Of a stretch of 64,000 bases of DNA, positions 44,330-53,145 are shown piece after piece. Location: assembly GCF_000744655.1 (NCBI RefSeq), contig NZ_JQMJ01000003.1, positions 806,001 to 870,000 on the forward strand. Reading direction: 5' to 3'. The position numbers and the translations under genes are program-made. The number at the start of each line of letters is the position of its first letter. Positions within the stretch are counted from its first letter, which is position 1. The notes below the pieces were generated by a model. That model saw nothing but the letters and a program-made list of their open reading frames with translations, did no database searches and had not been told where the DNA came from. Source of the DNA: Streptacidiphilus rugosus AM-16. GTDB taxonomy: Bacteria > Actinomycetota > Actinomycetes > Streptomycetales > Streptomycetaceae.

Positions 44330-45325
44330 TCAGACCCCCAGCGGCTCGGGGAGGGGCAACAGGTCCTCGCCGAGAACGAAGTCCGGATCGACCTGGGCGG
44401 CGAGGTCGGCGCCGGTCTTGGCGTTGCCCCAACTCTCGGCATTGCGAAGGTGGAAGGCGACCAGCTGGGAGGTGTAGCGAACCCAGTCGCGCCGCGAGTG
44501 GGCGGCGTCCGCGGTCTCCTGCATGACCCGCAGGACGGCGGCGTTGGCGGGTTCGAGCTCGTCGAAGGCCGGCGAGCGCCCCTGCTCCGTCCGGCGCACC
44601 CAGGCGGACTGTCCGAAGCCGGCGAGCAGTGCGTCGCCCAACTCCTCCCGGAGGAAGGCGAGATCGTCGTCATGCTGGATCTTGTTGCCGATGACGTGCA
44701 GCCGGACGTCGTAGTCGGCCGCGTAGTCCCGGTACTGCCGGTACACCGAGATGCCCTTGCGGGTCGGCTCGCAGACCAGGAAGGTCTGGTCGAAGCGGGT
44801 GAACAGGCCCGAGGCGAAGGAGTCCGCCCCGGCCGTCATGTCGGTGACCCAGTACTCGCCGGGGCCGTCGAGCAGATGATTGAGGCAGAGCTCCACCGCG
44901 CCGACCTTCGAGTGGTAGCAGGAGACCCCGAGATCCTCCTCGGTGAAGGCCCCCGTCGCCATCAGGCGCAGGGAGGCGCCGTCCACCGTGATCGGCCGCG
45001 CGCACAGCTGGTAGACCGGGTTCTCCTCGACGATGCGCATCAGCCTGGAGCCGCGTCCCGGCGGGGTCGTCTTGATCATTGACGCCGCGTCGGCGATCCG
45101 GGGGTTCTCCCCGCGCAGGTACTCCTTGATGGCCGGGAGCTGGGCGCCGAGGGAGGGCAGCGTCGCGCACTGCTCCTCGCTGAGCCCGAGGGCTGCGCCC
45201 AGATGCTGATTGACATCTGCGTCCACCGCGATCACCGGGCTCCCGGCGGTGGCGAGGTGGCGGATGAAAAGGGAGGACAGCGTGGTCTTGCCACTGCCGC
45301 CCTTGCCGACGAAGGCGATCTTCAT
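44330..45325 (-). CDS. CooC/ParA-like P-loop ATPase
   Basis: A 331-residue ATPase of the SIMIBI class: deviant Walker A FVGKGGSGKTTLSSLF at the N-terminus, VIAVDADVNQH (Walker A'/switch), YWVTDMTAGAD and VCEPTRKGI. This resembles CooC, which loads nickel into carbon monoxide dehydrogenase, and the ATP-binding proteins linked to metal insertion. No CODH genes are nearby. A near-palindrome lies upstream of its start. Confidence 0.88.
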   Translation of the reverse strand: MKIAFVGKGGSGKTTLSSLFIRHLATAGSPVIAVDADVNQHLGAALGLSEEQCATLPSLGAQLPAIKEYLRGENPRIADAASMIKTTPPGRGSRLMRIVEENPVYQLCARPITVDGASLRLMATGAFTEEDLGVSCYHSKVGAVELCLNHLLDGPGEYWVTDMTAGADSFASGLFTRFDQTFLVCEPTRKGISVYRQYRDYAADYDVRLHVIGNKIQHDDDLAFLREELGDALLAGFGQSAWVRRTEQGRSPAFDELEPANAAVLRVMQETADAAHSRRDWVRYTSQLVAFHLRNAESWGNAKTGADLAAQVDPDFVLGEDLLPLPEPLGV

Positions 45326-45373
45326 GGAGTGCTCCGGACGGGGCCTGATGGGACGGAAGGGGGCTTATTGGGA

Positions 45374-45397
45374 ACCGTTATCGTCACCGATAGTGGT
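45374..45397. promoter_or_regulatory. Inverted repeat upstream of the CooC-like gene
   Basis: ACCGTTATCG-TCAC-CGATAGTGGT, arms matching at 8 of 10 positions, 50-70 bp upstream of the ATG on the minus strand. Possible metal-regulator operator. Confidence 0.4.
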
Positions 45398-45518
45398 CAT
45401 CGTAGCCAGGCGTAGCCGACGGGAGATCCGCTTTCACAGTTCCTTGACTCTTTCGGGTGATGCACCCCACGTCCCCGGGCGCACTCCCGGACCCCGTGCG
45501 TTCCGTAATGTCATTGCG

Positions 45519-46451
45519 GTGAGCACGAGCACCCCTTCATCCCCGTCCGGCCCCGCGTCCGGGTCGGCCGACCCGCTGGCGCCCCTGGGCGAGCTCCCCG
45601 GTGTCGCCGAAGCGGTGGCCGAGACCCGTCGGGCCGTCGACCGCCTCTACGGGCACCGCGTCATGCGACGCCGTGCCGACGAGGTCACCTCCGAAGCCGC
45701 GCTGCGCGGGGCGAGGGCCTCCGCCGCGCTCGACGGGGCGGACTGGCCACTGGAGGAGGTGCGCCGTCGTACCGACTTCGGCCGGGACCTGGAGGCCCGC
45801 ACCGTCGGTGGTGCGCTGCGTCTTGGTGTCGAATCCGGGCAGCTGCTCGGCACCTGGCGGCACTCGCCGCTGCAGGTGCTGGCCCGGCTGCACCTGCTGG
45901 CCGTCGGCGACGCGGACGGCCCTGCCGTCGGGCGGCCCCGCCAGGCCGGAGAACCCGCGGAGGAGCTCTTCCGGCACCGGGTGGCCGCTACCGAGAAGGT
46001 CGAGACGGAATTGCCCGCCGACCTGACGTTCCCCCCGGCGCCCGCAGCTGCCGAGGTGTCGGCACGATTGGACACCCTCGCGCAGCTGTTGGCCAGCCGC
46101 GGTGGCGCGAAGCACCCGAACGAGCGAACGGCGCCGGCTCTGGTCGTGGCCGCCGTGGTGCACGGCGAGCTGCTCACGCTGCGCCCCTTCACCAACGCCA
46201 ACGGCCTGGTCGCCCGGGCCGCCACGCGGATCGTGCTGATCGCCGAGGGGCTGGACCCGAAGGCGATCTGCCCGGTGGAGGTCGGCCTGGCCGAACTCGG
46301 CACCGACGCCTACCGCGCGGCGCTCACCGGCTACGCCTCGGGCACCGCCGCCGGTATGGCCGCGTGGATCGCGCACTGCGCTCAGGCGATGCGTCTCGGG
46401 GTGCGCGAGAGCACGGCGGTCTGCGAGGCGATGCAGCGCGGGATGGCCTGA
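45519..46451 (+). CDS. Fic-family protein with degenerate active site
   Basis: A 310-residue protein. The C-terminal half resembles a Fic domain: AALVVAAVVHGELLTLRPFTNANGLVARAATRIVL aligns with the HPFxxGNGRxxR motif but lacks the His and the Gly-Asn-Gly-Arg (here LRPFTNANGLVAR), so AMP transfer is unlikely. N-terminal helices include ASAALDGADWPLEEVRRRTDFG, similar to the inhibitory helix region. GTG start; TAATGT lies seven bases before it, suggesting a leaderless transcript. Conserved in streptomycetes near the HAD phosphatase. Confidence 0.75.
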   Translation: MSTSTPSSPSGPASGSADPLAPLGELPGVAEAVAETRRAVDRLYGHRVMRRRADEVTSEAALRGARASAALDGADWPLEEVRRRTDFGRDLEARTVGGALRLGVESGQLLGTWRHSPLQVLARLHLLAVGDADGPAVGRPRQAGEPAEELFRHRVAATEKVETELPADLTFPPAPAAAEVSARLDTLAQLLASRGGAKHPNERTAPALVVAAVVHGELLTLRPFTNANGLVARAATRIVLIAEGLDPKAICPVEVGLAELGTDAYRAALTGYASGTAAGMAAWIAHCAQAMRLGVRESTAVCEAMQRGMA

Positions 46452-46877
46452 CCGATCCGAGGCCGGCGGTCGTGGGTGGACGGCACGGCCGGGAAAGGGT
46501 TGCGGCGGCATCCATGGATGCCGCCGCTGGCACAGGGTCCGGGTGACCATGCGTACGCCTGTATGTGCCCATCCGGCGGGGATCTCTGCCCGTTCGCCGG
46601 GTGCGGCGGCCCAGATCGCGGGTCGGCTGCACGTGGGTGCCCGAAGCTGTGCGCGGTCCGTGTGGCCTGACGCTTCGATGGGTCCTGCCGGCGATTGCCG
46701 TCGGAGGTGAGCCATCTGGTCTCGCGGGCCGTAACTCCTTTGTAGCGCGGATCACCCCGAAGCGGAACCCGGGGGCGCAGTTCTTTACCTTTTGCCCGGC
46801 TTCCTACCCGTTTCGTTACTCGGGCGTGCGGTCGCCGGCAGGGCGGTCGGGCGGCGGGTCGTCGGCAGCTGGGGCAG
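46452..46877. other. Convergent intergenic region
   Basis: These 426 bp lie between the convergent Fic-like and HAD-phosphatase genes. They contain the 26-bp palindrome at 46502-46527. Nothing else is recognisable, and the open frames here look non-coding. Confidence 0.6.
46502..46527. repeat. 26-bp perfect palindrome
   Basis: Arms GCGGCGGCATCCA and TGGATGCCGCCGC meet with no spacer, centred on CCATGG. It is 50 bp after the Fic-like stop. It could act as a terminator stem in RNA or as a protein-binding site in DNA. Confidence 0.75.
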
Positions 46878-47711
46878 TCAGGCCGAGCCGGTGCGGGTGG
46901 AGCGGCGCGCGGCGTACCAGACCAACCCGGCCGCCGTCACCGCCGCGCCGAAAGCCGCCGCGGCCAGCACGGGTCGGCTGGTGACGGCCAACGAGGCGCT
47001 GCGCTCGCGCAACTGCACCGGACGGGTGAAGACCAGGACAGGCCAGGCCCTGGCGACTGCCTCGCGTCGCAGCGCCCGGTCGGGGTTGACCGCGAAGGGG
47101 TGGCCGACGGCCTCCAGGAGCGGAAGGTCGGTCGCGGAGTCGCTGTAGGCGTAGCTGCGGGACAGGTCGTAGCCCTCCTCTGCGGCCAGGCGCCGGATCG
47201 CGACCGCCTTGTTGGCGGCGTAGGCGTAGAAGTCGATCTCACCGGTGTAGCGGCCGTCCGCCTCGGCCATCCGGGTGGCGATGACGTGGTCGGCCCCGAG
47301 CATCTCGCCGATCGGCTCGACGAGTTCGGAGCCCGAGCTGCTGACGATCACGACATCGCGGCCGGCCGCGTGATGCTCCTCGATCAGCGAGGCGGCCTCG
47401 TCGTAGATCAGCGGATCGATCAGGTCGTGGAGCGTCTCGGCGACGATCTCGCGCACCTGGGCCACGTTCCACCCGCGGGCGAGCGAGGAGAGATACTGCC
47501 GCATCTTCTCCATCTGGTCGTGGTCGGCCCCGCCGGCGAGGAAGACGAACTGCGCGTAGGCGCTCTTCAGCACGGCGCGGCGGTTGATCAGCCCGCCGCG
47601 ATAGAGCGGACCGCTGAACGCGAGCGCGCTGGACTTGGCGATCACCGTCTTGTCCAGGTCGAAGAAGGCGGCCTGACGGGCGGGGCGGCGGGGCTGCGAG
47701 TGGTTATCCAC
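46878..47711 (-). CDS. HAD-IB family phosphatase with C-terminal membrane helix
   Basis: About 277 residues. HAD motif I is FFDLDKTVIAKSS (DxDxT), motif II VVIVSSSGSEL, and motif III/IV SYAYSDSATDLPLLEAVG. This resembles SerB-like HAD-IB hydrolases of the CicA/lysophosphatidate type. One helix (PVLAAAAFGAAVTAAGLVWYA) anchors the C-terminus. Start is uncertain: GTG at 47711, with TATCCT seven bases upstream suggesting a leaderless mRNA, or a TTG at 47732. Divergent from the tad operon; often found beside it in actinomycetes. Confidence 0.85.
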   Translation of the reverse strand: MDNHSQPRRPARQAAFFDLDKTVIAKSSALAFSGPLYRGGLINRRAVLKSAYAQFVFLAGGADHDQMEKMRQYLSSLARGWNVAQVREIVAETLHDLIDPLIYDEAASLIEEHHAAGRDVVIVSSSGSELVEPIGEMLGADHVIATRMAEADGRYTGEIDFYAYAANKAVAIRRLAAEEGYDLSRSYAYSDSATDLPLLEAVGHPFAVNPDRALRREAVARAWPVLVFTRPVQLRERSASLAVTSRPVLAAAAFGAAVTAAGLVWYAARRSTRTGSA

Positions 47712-47859
47712 GAGGTCGAGGATAAGTGCCAACCATTCGGCTCAAGGCCCGGCGCGTGGGTTTGCTTGAGAAGGGCTTCGGGTACACCATGGAAGTCACG
47801 GATCGTTCGCGACCGTGCTAACCCAGCTCGACTCCTCCCCCCCGAGTCGGGCTGTGGAG

Positions 47860-47894
47860 GACGACCCCCGCTCTCCCCCCCGGCGGGGGTCGTC
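47860..47894 (+). terminator. 12-bp perfect hairpin
   Basis: GACGACCCCCGC (47860-47871) and its complement (47883-47894) with an 11-nt C-rich loop. A smaller 6-bp stem CGACTC/GAGTCG lies just before it. As no gene precedes them on the plus strand, they may be a small-RNA or attenuator terminator. Confidence 0.55.
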
Positions 47895-48058
47895 GCATGT
47901 CCGGGGCCGGGAGCTCCGGAGCCTCCGAAGTGCGATTTCCGGAAGAACTGCCCCCGGAAGCGTCGCTGCTCGGACCTGGGCACGATTCCCGATCAGTTCT
48001 ACGCGCGACTCGCTGCGGAGAAGGTTCCCGCAGTTCGATCCGGCGATGCGTCAACTTC

Positions 48059-48089
48059 TTGACACATAATGCACTCTCGCGTGTAGCGA
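48059..48089 (+). promoter_or_regulatory. Promoter candidate of the tad operon
   Basis: A perfect -35 TTGACA at 48059-48064, then 17-19 bp later TGTAGCGA as a weak -10. It is about 140 bp upstream of the ssd ATG. Confidence 0.5.
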
Positions 48090-48232
48090 AGTTTTCCACA
48101 CCCCCTTGGTTGTCCACAGATTGCCGCCCGGATCAGACGCCTCTTGCGAATTCCGCGCACTCTGATTCCGCGCCGCACACGGCGCGTCCAGCACTCCGTG
48201 AGGGGTCCAGTACTTCGCGAGGGGGAGCCGTC

Positions 48233-49417
48233 ATGGCCGCACGCCCGCCCGTCGATCCACCCACCGACCCACCCGCCGGTCCGTCCGGCGGTCCGGCCGA
48301 CAACCCGGCCAGGATCCCGGCCGCCGCTCCGCTCCCCGGCCCCAGCGGGCCGTTGATCGTCACCGAGGACGACGGCCTGATCGACACGCTGCTCAAGCTC
48401 TGCGCCGCCGCCGGGGCGACCCCACAGGTCGTCTGCGGGGCACCGCCACCACGCCAGGCCTGGGAGGCCGCCCCGCTCGTGCTCGTCGGCGTCGACGTCG
48501 CCGATCGCATGGCCACCCTCGCGCGGCGTCCGGGCGTCCTCCTGGTCGGGTTGGATCTCGACGACAGCGAGGTCTGGCAGAAGGCCGTGACCATCGGCGC
48601 GGAGCACGTCGTCTTCCTGCCGGACAGCGATGCCTGGCTGCTCGACCGGGTCGCCGACGCGGCCGAGGGCGTCGGCCACCCGGCGCTGACGGTGGCGGTG
48701 CTCGGCGGTCGTGGCGGCGCGGGGGCGTCGACGCTCGCCTGCGCCCTCGCCGTCACCGCCGCCAGAGAGGGGCACCGGACCCTGCTGATCGACGTCGATC
48801 CGCTGGGCGGCGGTCTGGACGTCCTGCTCGGCGGAGAGGAGGCCGCAGGCCTGCGGTGGCCCGATCTCGCGGCCTCCCGAGGCCGGGTCAGCGCCGTGGA
48901 GCTGGAGCATGCCCTGCCCCGGCTGCACCGCCTGTCCGCACTGAGCTGGGACCGCGGTGACACGCTGACCATCCCGGTCGAGGCGGTGCGGACCGTCCTC
49001 GGCGCCGCGCGGCGGCGCGGCGGCGTGGTGGTTCTCGACCTGCCCCGCAGGATCGACGAGGCCGCGGCCGAGGCCTTGGAACAGGCAGACCTCGGCCTGC
49101 TGGTGGTACCGGCCGAGCTCCGGGCGATGACGGCCTCGAGCCGGGTCGCGTCCGGGGTCGCGCTGAGGCTCGGCGACCTGCGCGCGGTCGTCCGCGGCCC
49201 GTCGCCGAGCGGGATGACGGGCGAGGAGGTCGCCCGGGGGCTGCGCCTGCCCCTGGCGGGCGAGCTGTCCGCCGAGCCGGGGCTGGCCGCGGACCTGGAG
49301 TGCGGCCGTCCGCCCGGGGCAAGGCCCAAAGGGCCCCTCGGCCGGTTCTGCACAGCGTTTCTGACCGAGGCTCTGGCAGGAGCCGGGCTGACTGACGGTG
49401 GGGGAGTGGCAGCATGA
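48233..49417 (+). CDS. ssd: Septum-site-determining/TadZ-CpaE-like ATPase (Ssd)
   Basis: A 394-residue protein: disordered Pro/Gly-rich first 40 residues, an atypical receiver-like domain (40-140), then a MinD/ParA-type ATPase with degenerate P-loop VAVLGGRGGAGASTLACAL and LLIDVDPLGGGLDVLLGG. In actinobacteria this gene opens the Tad pilus operon, and the product helps place the pilus machine or regulates septation. ATG with GAGGGGGAG upstream. Its stop overlaps the tadA start (ATGA). Confidence 0.9.
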   Translation: MAARPPVDPPTDPPAGPSGGPADNPARIPAAAPLPGPSGPLIVTEDDGLIDTLLKLCAAAGATPQVVCGAPPPRQAWEAAPLVLVGVDVADRMATLARRPGVLLVGLDLDDSEVWQKAVTIGAEHVVFLPDSDAWLLDRVADAAEGVGHPALTVAVLGGRGGAGASTLACALAVTAAREGHRTLLIDVDPLGGGLDVLLGGEEAAGLRWPDLAASRGRVSAVELEHALPRLHRLSALSWDRGDTLTIPVEAVRTVLGAARRRGGVVVLDLPRRIDEAAAEALEQADLGLLVVPAELRAMTASSRVASGVALRLGDLRAVVRGPSPSGMTGEEVARGLRLPLAGELSAEPGLAADLECGRPPGARPKGPLGRFCTAFLTEALAGAGLTDGGGVAA

Positions 49418-50685
49418 CCAGGAGCACCAGCACGGCTCGCACGACGGGCGTCCATCGCGTCCACCACCCCGCCACAGGACGCCCCGCAGGTGCCGGCGGC
49501 GGAGGGGCGGTCTCGGCGGCCCTGCTCGACGCAGTCCGGCTGCGACTCGCCGAGGCGGGCGCGGAACCGACGATCACCGATGTCGCGGCCGCCCTCCGCG
49601 CCCAGGGCCGTCCCTACGGCGACACCGAGGTCCTGGAGATCGTCAGGGAGCTGCGCGCCGAGATGGTGGGCGCGGGTCCGCTCGACCGCCTGCTGACCGA
49701 TCCGGAGGTCAGCGACGTCCTCGTCAACGGCCCGCGCGATGTGTGGGTCGATCGGGGCCACGGGCTCCAACGCGCCCGCGAGGTGCGGTTCGCCGACGAA
49801 GCCGCGGTACGGCGGCTGGCACAGCGGCTCGCTCACACGGCCGGACGCCGTCTCGACGACGCCCGTCCCTGGGCCGACGCCCGGCTGCCGCAGGGGGTGC
49901 GTCTGCATGCGGTGCTGCCCCCGGTCGCCGTGGGCTGCACGCTGATCTCGCTGCGGGTCAGCCGACCCCGGCCGTTCACGCTCGAGGAGCTGACGGCCGC
50001 GGGCTCGCTCACCGCCTGGGGCGCGGCCCTGTTGCACGCGTTGGTCCGTGCCAGGGTCGCCTTCCTCGTCTCGGGCGGCACGGGCACAGGGAAGACCACC
50101 CTGTTGGCGGCACTGCTCGGCCTGGTGCCCACGCATGAACGCCTCGTCGTCGTCGAGGACTCGGCGGAGCTGGTCCCCGACCACCCGCACGTGGTGCGAC
50201 TGGAGGGCCGTCCGCCCAACCAGGAGGGCGCGGGCGGGGTGGCCCTGCGGGAGCTGGTCCGCCAGGCGCTGCGGATGCGCCCCGACCGGCTCGTCGTCGG
50301 CGAGGTGCGCGGCGAGGAAGTCCTGGAGCTGCTCGCCTCCCTGAACACCGGTCACGAGGGCGGCTGCGGCACCGTCCACGCGAACACCGCGGCCGACGTT
50401 CCCGCCCGGCTGGAGGCGCTGGCGGCCACGGCCGGGCTCGGCAGGGACGCCCTGCACAGCCAGCTGGGTTCCGCGCTGGACGCCGTGGTGCACCTGGTCC
50501 GAGGGCCGGGCGGCCGGCGTCGGGTGGCCGAGGTCTGCGTCCTGTCACGGGGCGGCGGAGGCCTGGTGACGGCCGTTCCCGCCGTCAGATTCCCGCCTGC
50601 GGGCGGACAGGAGCCGGGCCCCGGATGGGCGCACCTGGCCGAACGCTGCGGCGGGCTGCGCGCGCCGTGGGGCAAGGCGCAGTGA
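49414..50685 (+). CDS. tadA: TadA/CpaF-family secretion ATPase
   Basis: A 423-residue hexameric ATPase driving Tad pilus assembly. Walker A SGGTGTGKTTLLAAL, Asp box VVEDSAEL, Walker B RPDRLVVGEVRGEEV and the His box TGHEGGCGTVHAN are all intact. The N-terminal domain is shorter than in proteobacterial CpaF. ATGA overlap with ssd and GTGA overlap with tadB show tight translational coupling. Confidence 0.95.
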   Translation: MTRSTSTARTTGVHRVHHPATGRPAGAGGGGAVSAALLDAVRLRLAEAGAEPTITDVAAALRAQGRPYGDTEVLEIVRELRAEMVGAGPLDRLLTDPEVSDVLVNGPRDVWVDRGHGLQRAREVRFADEAAVRRLAQRLAHTAGRRLDDARPWADARLPQGVRLHAVLPPVAVGCTLISLRVSRPRPFTLEELTAAGSLTAWGAALLHALVRARVAFLVSGGTGTGKTTLLAALLGLVPTHERLVVVEDSAELVPDHPHVVRLEGRPPNQEGAGGVALRELVRQALRMRPDRLVVGEVRGEEVLELLASLNTGHEGGCGTVHANTAADVPARLEALAATAGLGRDALHSQLGSALDAVVHLVRGPGGRRRVAEVCVLSRGGGGLVTAVPAVRFPPAGGQEPGPGWAHLAERCGGLRAPWGKAQ

Positions 50686-51728
50686 GGGCGGGGCCGATGC
50701 CGGTCGGTCTGCCGGGGCTTCTCGGCCATCCGGGGTTGCCCCTCGGGCCGGTGCGGGGGCTGCCCCTCCGCTCGGCGCTTCTTCCCTTCCGTCCGGCACT
50801 TCCTCTCCATCTCGCGCTGCCCGGCCCACCCGGGCTGCTCCTGCCGCCCAGGGCGCTGGGGCTTCCATGGCCGCTGCTGCACGCGACCATGGCGGGAACG
50901 GTGATGTGCCTGCTCGGCTGGGCAGCCTGGTGGCTGGCCCGGCGCGACGAGGCGGTGCGCCGCCAGCGACTGCTCTACCCCGGAGCCCCAGCCCGGAGCG
51001 TCGGTCCGTGGCAGCGCCGAGCCCGACGACTCCGGGCGCGGCTGCCGGTGGAGCTGGGGCTGGTCCCGCTCGGCGCGGCCGCCGCATGGCTGGCCGACTC
51101 CCCGGTACCGGGACTGGTCGGTGCGGCAGCTGTCTGGCCGGTGCTGCGGCTCCGGCGCCGTCGGCGCGCGGCCAAGGCGCGGGAGCGGCGCAGGGTCGCG
51201 GTGGTGGAGCTCTGCTCGGCACTGGCCGGGGAGCTCCGCACGGGGGCCACCCCGCATCAGGCGGTCGAAATGGCCGTCGAGGGCCTCCCGCACGGGGACG
51301 CCCTGGATCTGACCGGTCTGCTGGCCGCCGTGCGGCTCGGTGGGTCCGTCGAATCTGCCCTGATCCTGCTGTCGGAGCTGCCCGGCGCAGAGGGGGCCGC
51401 AGGAGCCGCCGCGTGTTGGCGGGTCACCTCCTCCAGCGGGGCCGGTCTGGCCGAAGGGCTCGACCGGGTCGCCGAAGGACTGCGCGCCGAGCGGGCGCTG
51501 CGCGACACCGTGCGTGCCGAGTTGGCCGGTCCTCGCTCGACCGCCGTCCTGCTGGCCCTCCTGCCACTCTTCGGGCTGGCCCTGGGCGCGGCTCTCGGGG
51601 CCGACCCGCTGCAGGTGCTGCTCCACACGACGCCGGGCCTGGTCTGTCTGTTGCTCGGCTCGGCACTGGAGTTCGCCGGGCTGGCCTGGACAGCGCGCAT
51701 CGCCCGCACGGCGGAGGGCCTGACGTGA
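50682..51728 (+). CDS. tadB: TadB-like inner-membrane platform protein
   Basis: A 348-residue membrane protein with two or three N-terminal helices, a cytoplasmic type II/IV-secretion F domain (VVELCSALAGELRTGATPHQAVEMAVEG, CWRVTSSSGAGLAEGLDRVAEGLR) and two C-terminal helices. It pairs with TadC as the pilus assembly platform. The GTG start overlaps the tadA stop, and its end overlaps tadC by 4 bp. Confidence 0.9.
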   Translation: MRAGPMPVGLPGLLGHPGLPLGPVRGLPLRSALLPFRPALPLHLALPGPPGLLLPPRALGLPWPLLHATMAGTVMCLLGWAAWWLARRDEAVRRQRLLYPGAPARSVGPWQRRARRLRARLPVELGLVPLGAAAAWLADSPVPGLVGAAAVWPVLRLRRRRRAAKARERRRVAVVELCSALAGELRTGATPHQAVEMAVEGLPHGDALDLTGLLAAVRLGGSVESALILLSELPGAEGAAGAAACWRVTSSSGAGLAEGLDRVAEGLRAERALRDTVRAELAGPRSTAVLLALLPLFGLALGAALGADPLQVLLHTTPGLVCLLLGSALEFAGLAWTARIARTAEGLT

Positions 51729-52597
51729 GCGGCGGGTTGGTCTGGGCTTCCGCTGCGCTCAGCGGAGGCACTGCGCTCGCCGTCGGCCTGACGGTGCGTC
51801 GGCGGCGGGGACTGATCCGCCGCCGCGCGGGCCGGTTCGGTCTGCAGACCGCTCCGCAGGGCGGCGCGGGAGCGGCAACTCCGTCGGCCAAGCTGCCCGT
51901 GGTGCGCCTTGCCGCTCGCCGGGCAGCGAGCCCGGCGTCATGGGCGGCGTCGGTCCGCTCGGAGGGGCGCGCAGCCGAGCGGGACCGACTGGTGCCCCGG
52001 CTGGCGTCGATGCTGATCGGCGCCGGAGCAGTCGCGCTGGTGGGAGGACAGGCGGGCTGGGTGCTGGGTGTCGCGCTGACAGCGCTGGGGCTCAGGCTCC
52101 TGCCCGCTCCGCCGGGCCGCGCCGAGCAGCAGCGCCGCCGGTCGGCCGCCGCGCTGCGATCCCAACTGCCCTTGGCCGCTGATCTGCTGGCCGGCTGCCT
52201 GGCCTCCTGGTGTCCGCCGGACGCCGCCCTCACGGCGGTGGCCACGGCCGTGGCCGAGCCCATCGCGAGCCGACTGGCCACGGCGGCGGTCGAGCTCTCG
52301 ATAGGAGCAGACCCGGAGGCCTGCTGGGAGCGGCTCGGAGACACCGAGCCCGCTCTGGCCCCACTCGGTCGCTGCCTGGCCCGCGCGGCGGCCAGTGGCG
52401 CACCCCCGGCGGCGGGCCTGGCCCGCCTGGCCGACGCCGAACGGGCGTCAGCCGCACGCGAGGCGCAGGCACGCGTCCGTCGTGCCGGGGTCCTGGCCAC
52501 GGCACCGCTCGGCCTCTGCTTCCTGCCGGCCTTCGTCCTCGTCGGCGTCGTCCCGGTGGTCACCGGGCTGGCCGGAAGCTTCCTCGGCCGCCTCTGA
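51725..52597 (+). CDS. tadC: TadC-like inner-membrane platform protein
   Basis: A 290-residue F-domain protein: helices near the N-terminus (LVWASAALSGGTALAVGLTV), LVGGQAGWVLGVALTALGLRLLPA, then QLPLAADLLAGCLASW, CLARAAASGAPPAAGLARLAD and two C-terminal helices ending GLAGSFLGRL. Second platform subunit next to TadB. The GTG start overlaps the tadB stop. About 213 bp separate it from the pilin gene; these hold TCGATCGAC-type repeats near 52680-52712. Confidence 0.88.
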   Translation: MSGGLVWASAALSGGTALAVGLTVRRRRGLIRRRAGRFGLQTAPQGGAGAATPSAKLPVVRLAARRAASPASWAASVRSEGRAAERDRLVPRLASMLIGAGAVALVGGQAGWVLGVALTALGLRLLPAPPGRAEQQRRRSAAALRSQLPLAADLLAGCLASWCPPDAALTAVATAVAEPIASRLATAAVELSIGADPEACWERLGDTEPALAPLGRCLARAAASGAPPAAGLARLADAERASAAREAQARVRRAGVLATAPLGLCFLPAFVLVGVVPVVTGLAGSFLGRL

Positions 52598-52810
52598 GGC
52601 ACACGGACGACCGGCGGTCCCGCCTGTCGTCCCCGACTGTCCCGATCCCGTCGTGCAGCCGGGCCGACCGACTGCGCCCGTCGATCGACCCCTCGCTCGA
52701 TCGACCAATCGACCGGCTCGTCGGCCGGAGTGGGCCGAGTGCATCAACTCGCCCGCCGACTCGATCAGACGGCGCACTCAGCGCCGTTCACCCCCGACCG
52801 GAGGAACCCC

Positions 52811-53145
52811 ATGACCACGTCCGCTCCCCGTGCCGTTCCCCGAAGCGCCGCGGCTCCCGGCAGCCCCGTCGGGCACGTCCGCTTCATCGGGCTGTGCCTG
52901 CGGCGTCCCCGGGCCACGCTCTCGCTCCTGCTGTGCGTGGCGCAGGTATGGCTCCTGCACGGCGCGCACGTCGTCCGCTGCCGCCTGCGCCGTTTCGCCC
53001 CGGACGCGGGAATGACCATCAAGAGTACGCCGTGGGAACCGTCGCCGCGTGCGGCTTCGCCGCCCTGCTCTACAAGGTGGTCACCAGCGGGGCCGTCTCC
53101 GCCGCCCTTCAGGGCCTGATCAGGCGAGCGCTCGGTGCTGTCTGA
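52811..53145 (+). pseudogene. Flp/DUF4244-type Tad pilin, frameshifted
   Basis: The first frame, from ATG 52811 (ribosome site GGAGG), gives a 60-odd-residue leader with a hydrophobic LLLCVAQVWLL, up to DAGMTIK near 53030. The conserved pilin body EYAVGTVAACGFAALLYKVVT continues in the -1 frame to 53145. Restoring one G (AAGGAG instead of AAGAG) gives G-MTIKEY, an ideal prepilin-peptidase site with Glu at +5 and Tyr at +6. As it stands the pilus subunit is not made in one frame: sequencing error, a real mutation, or programmed -1 shift. The TadE gene overlaps its end by 11 bp. Confidence 0.8.

Larger units (their letters stand above)
47712..48232. other. Regulatory region between HAD phosphatase and tad operon
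   Basis: These 521 bp hold two tandem hairpins (47829-47849 and 47860-47894) and a promoter candidate at 48059-48089. No coding sequence is seen. The long leader is unusual for this otherwise compact region. Confidence 0.6.

Noticed and set aside
48133-50493. 786-codon frame opposite ssd/tadA
   Set aside because: Shadow of two real genes with intact ATPase motifs.
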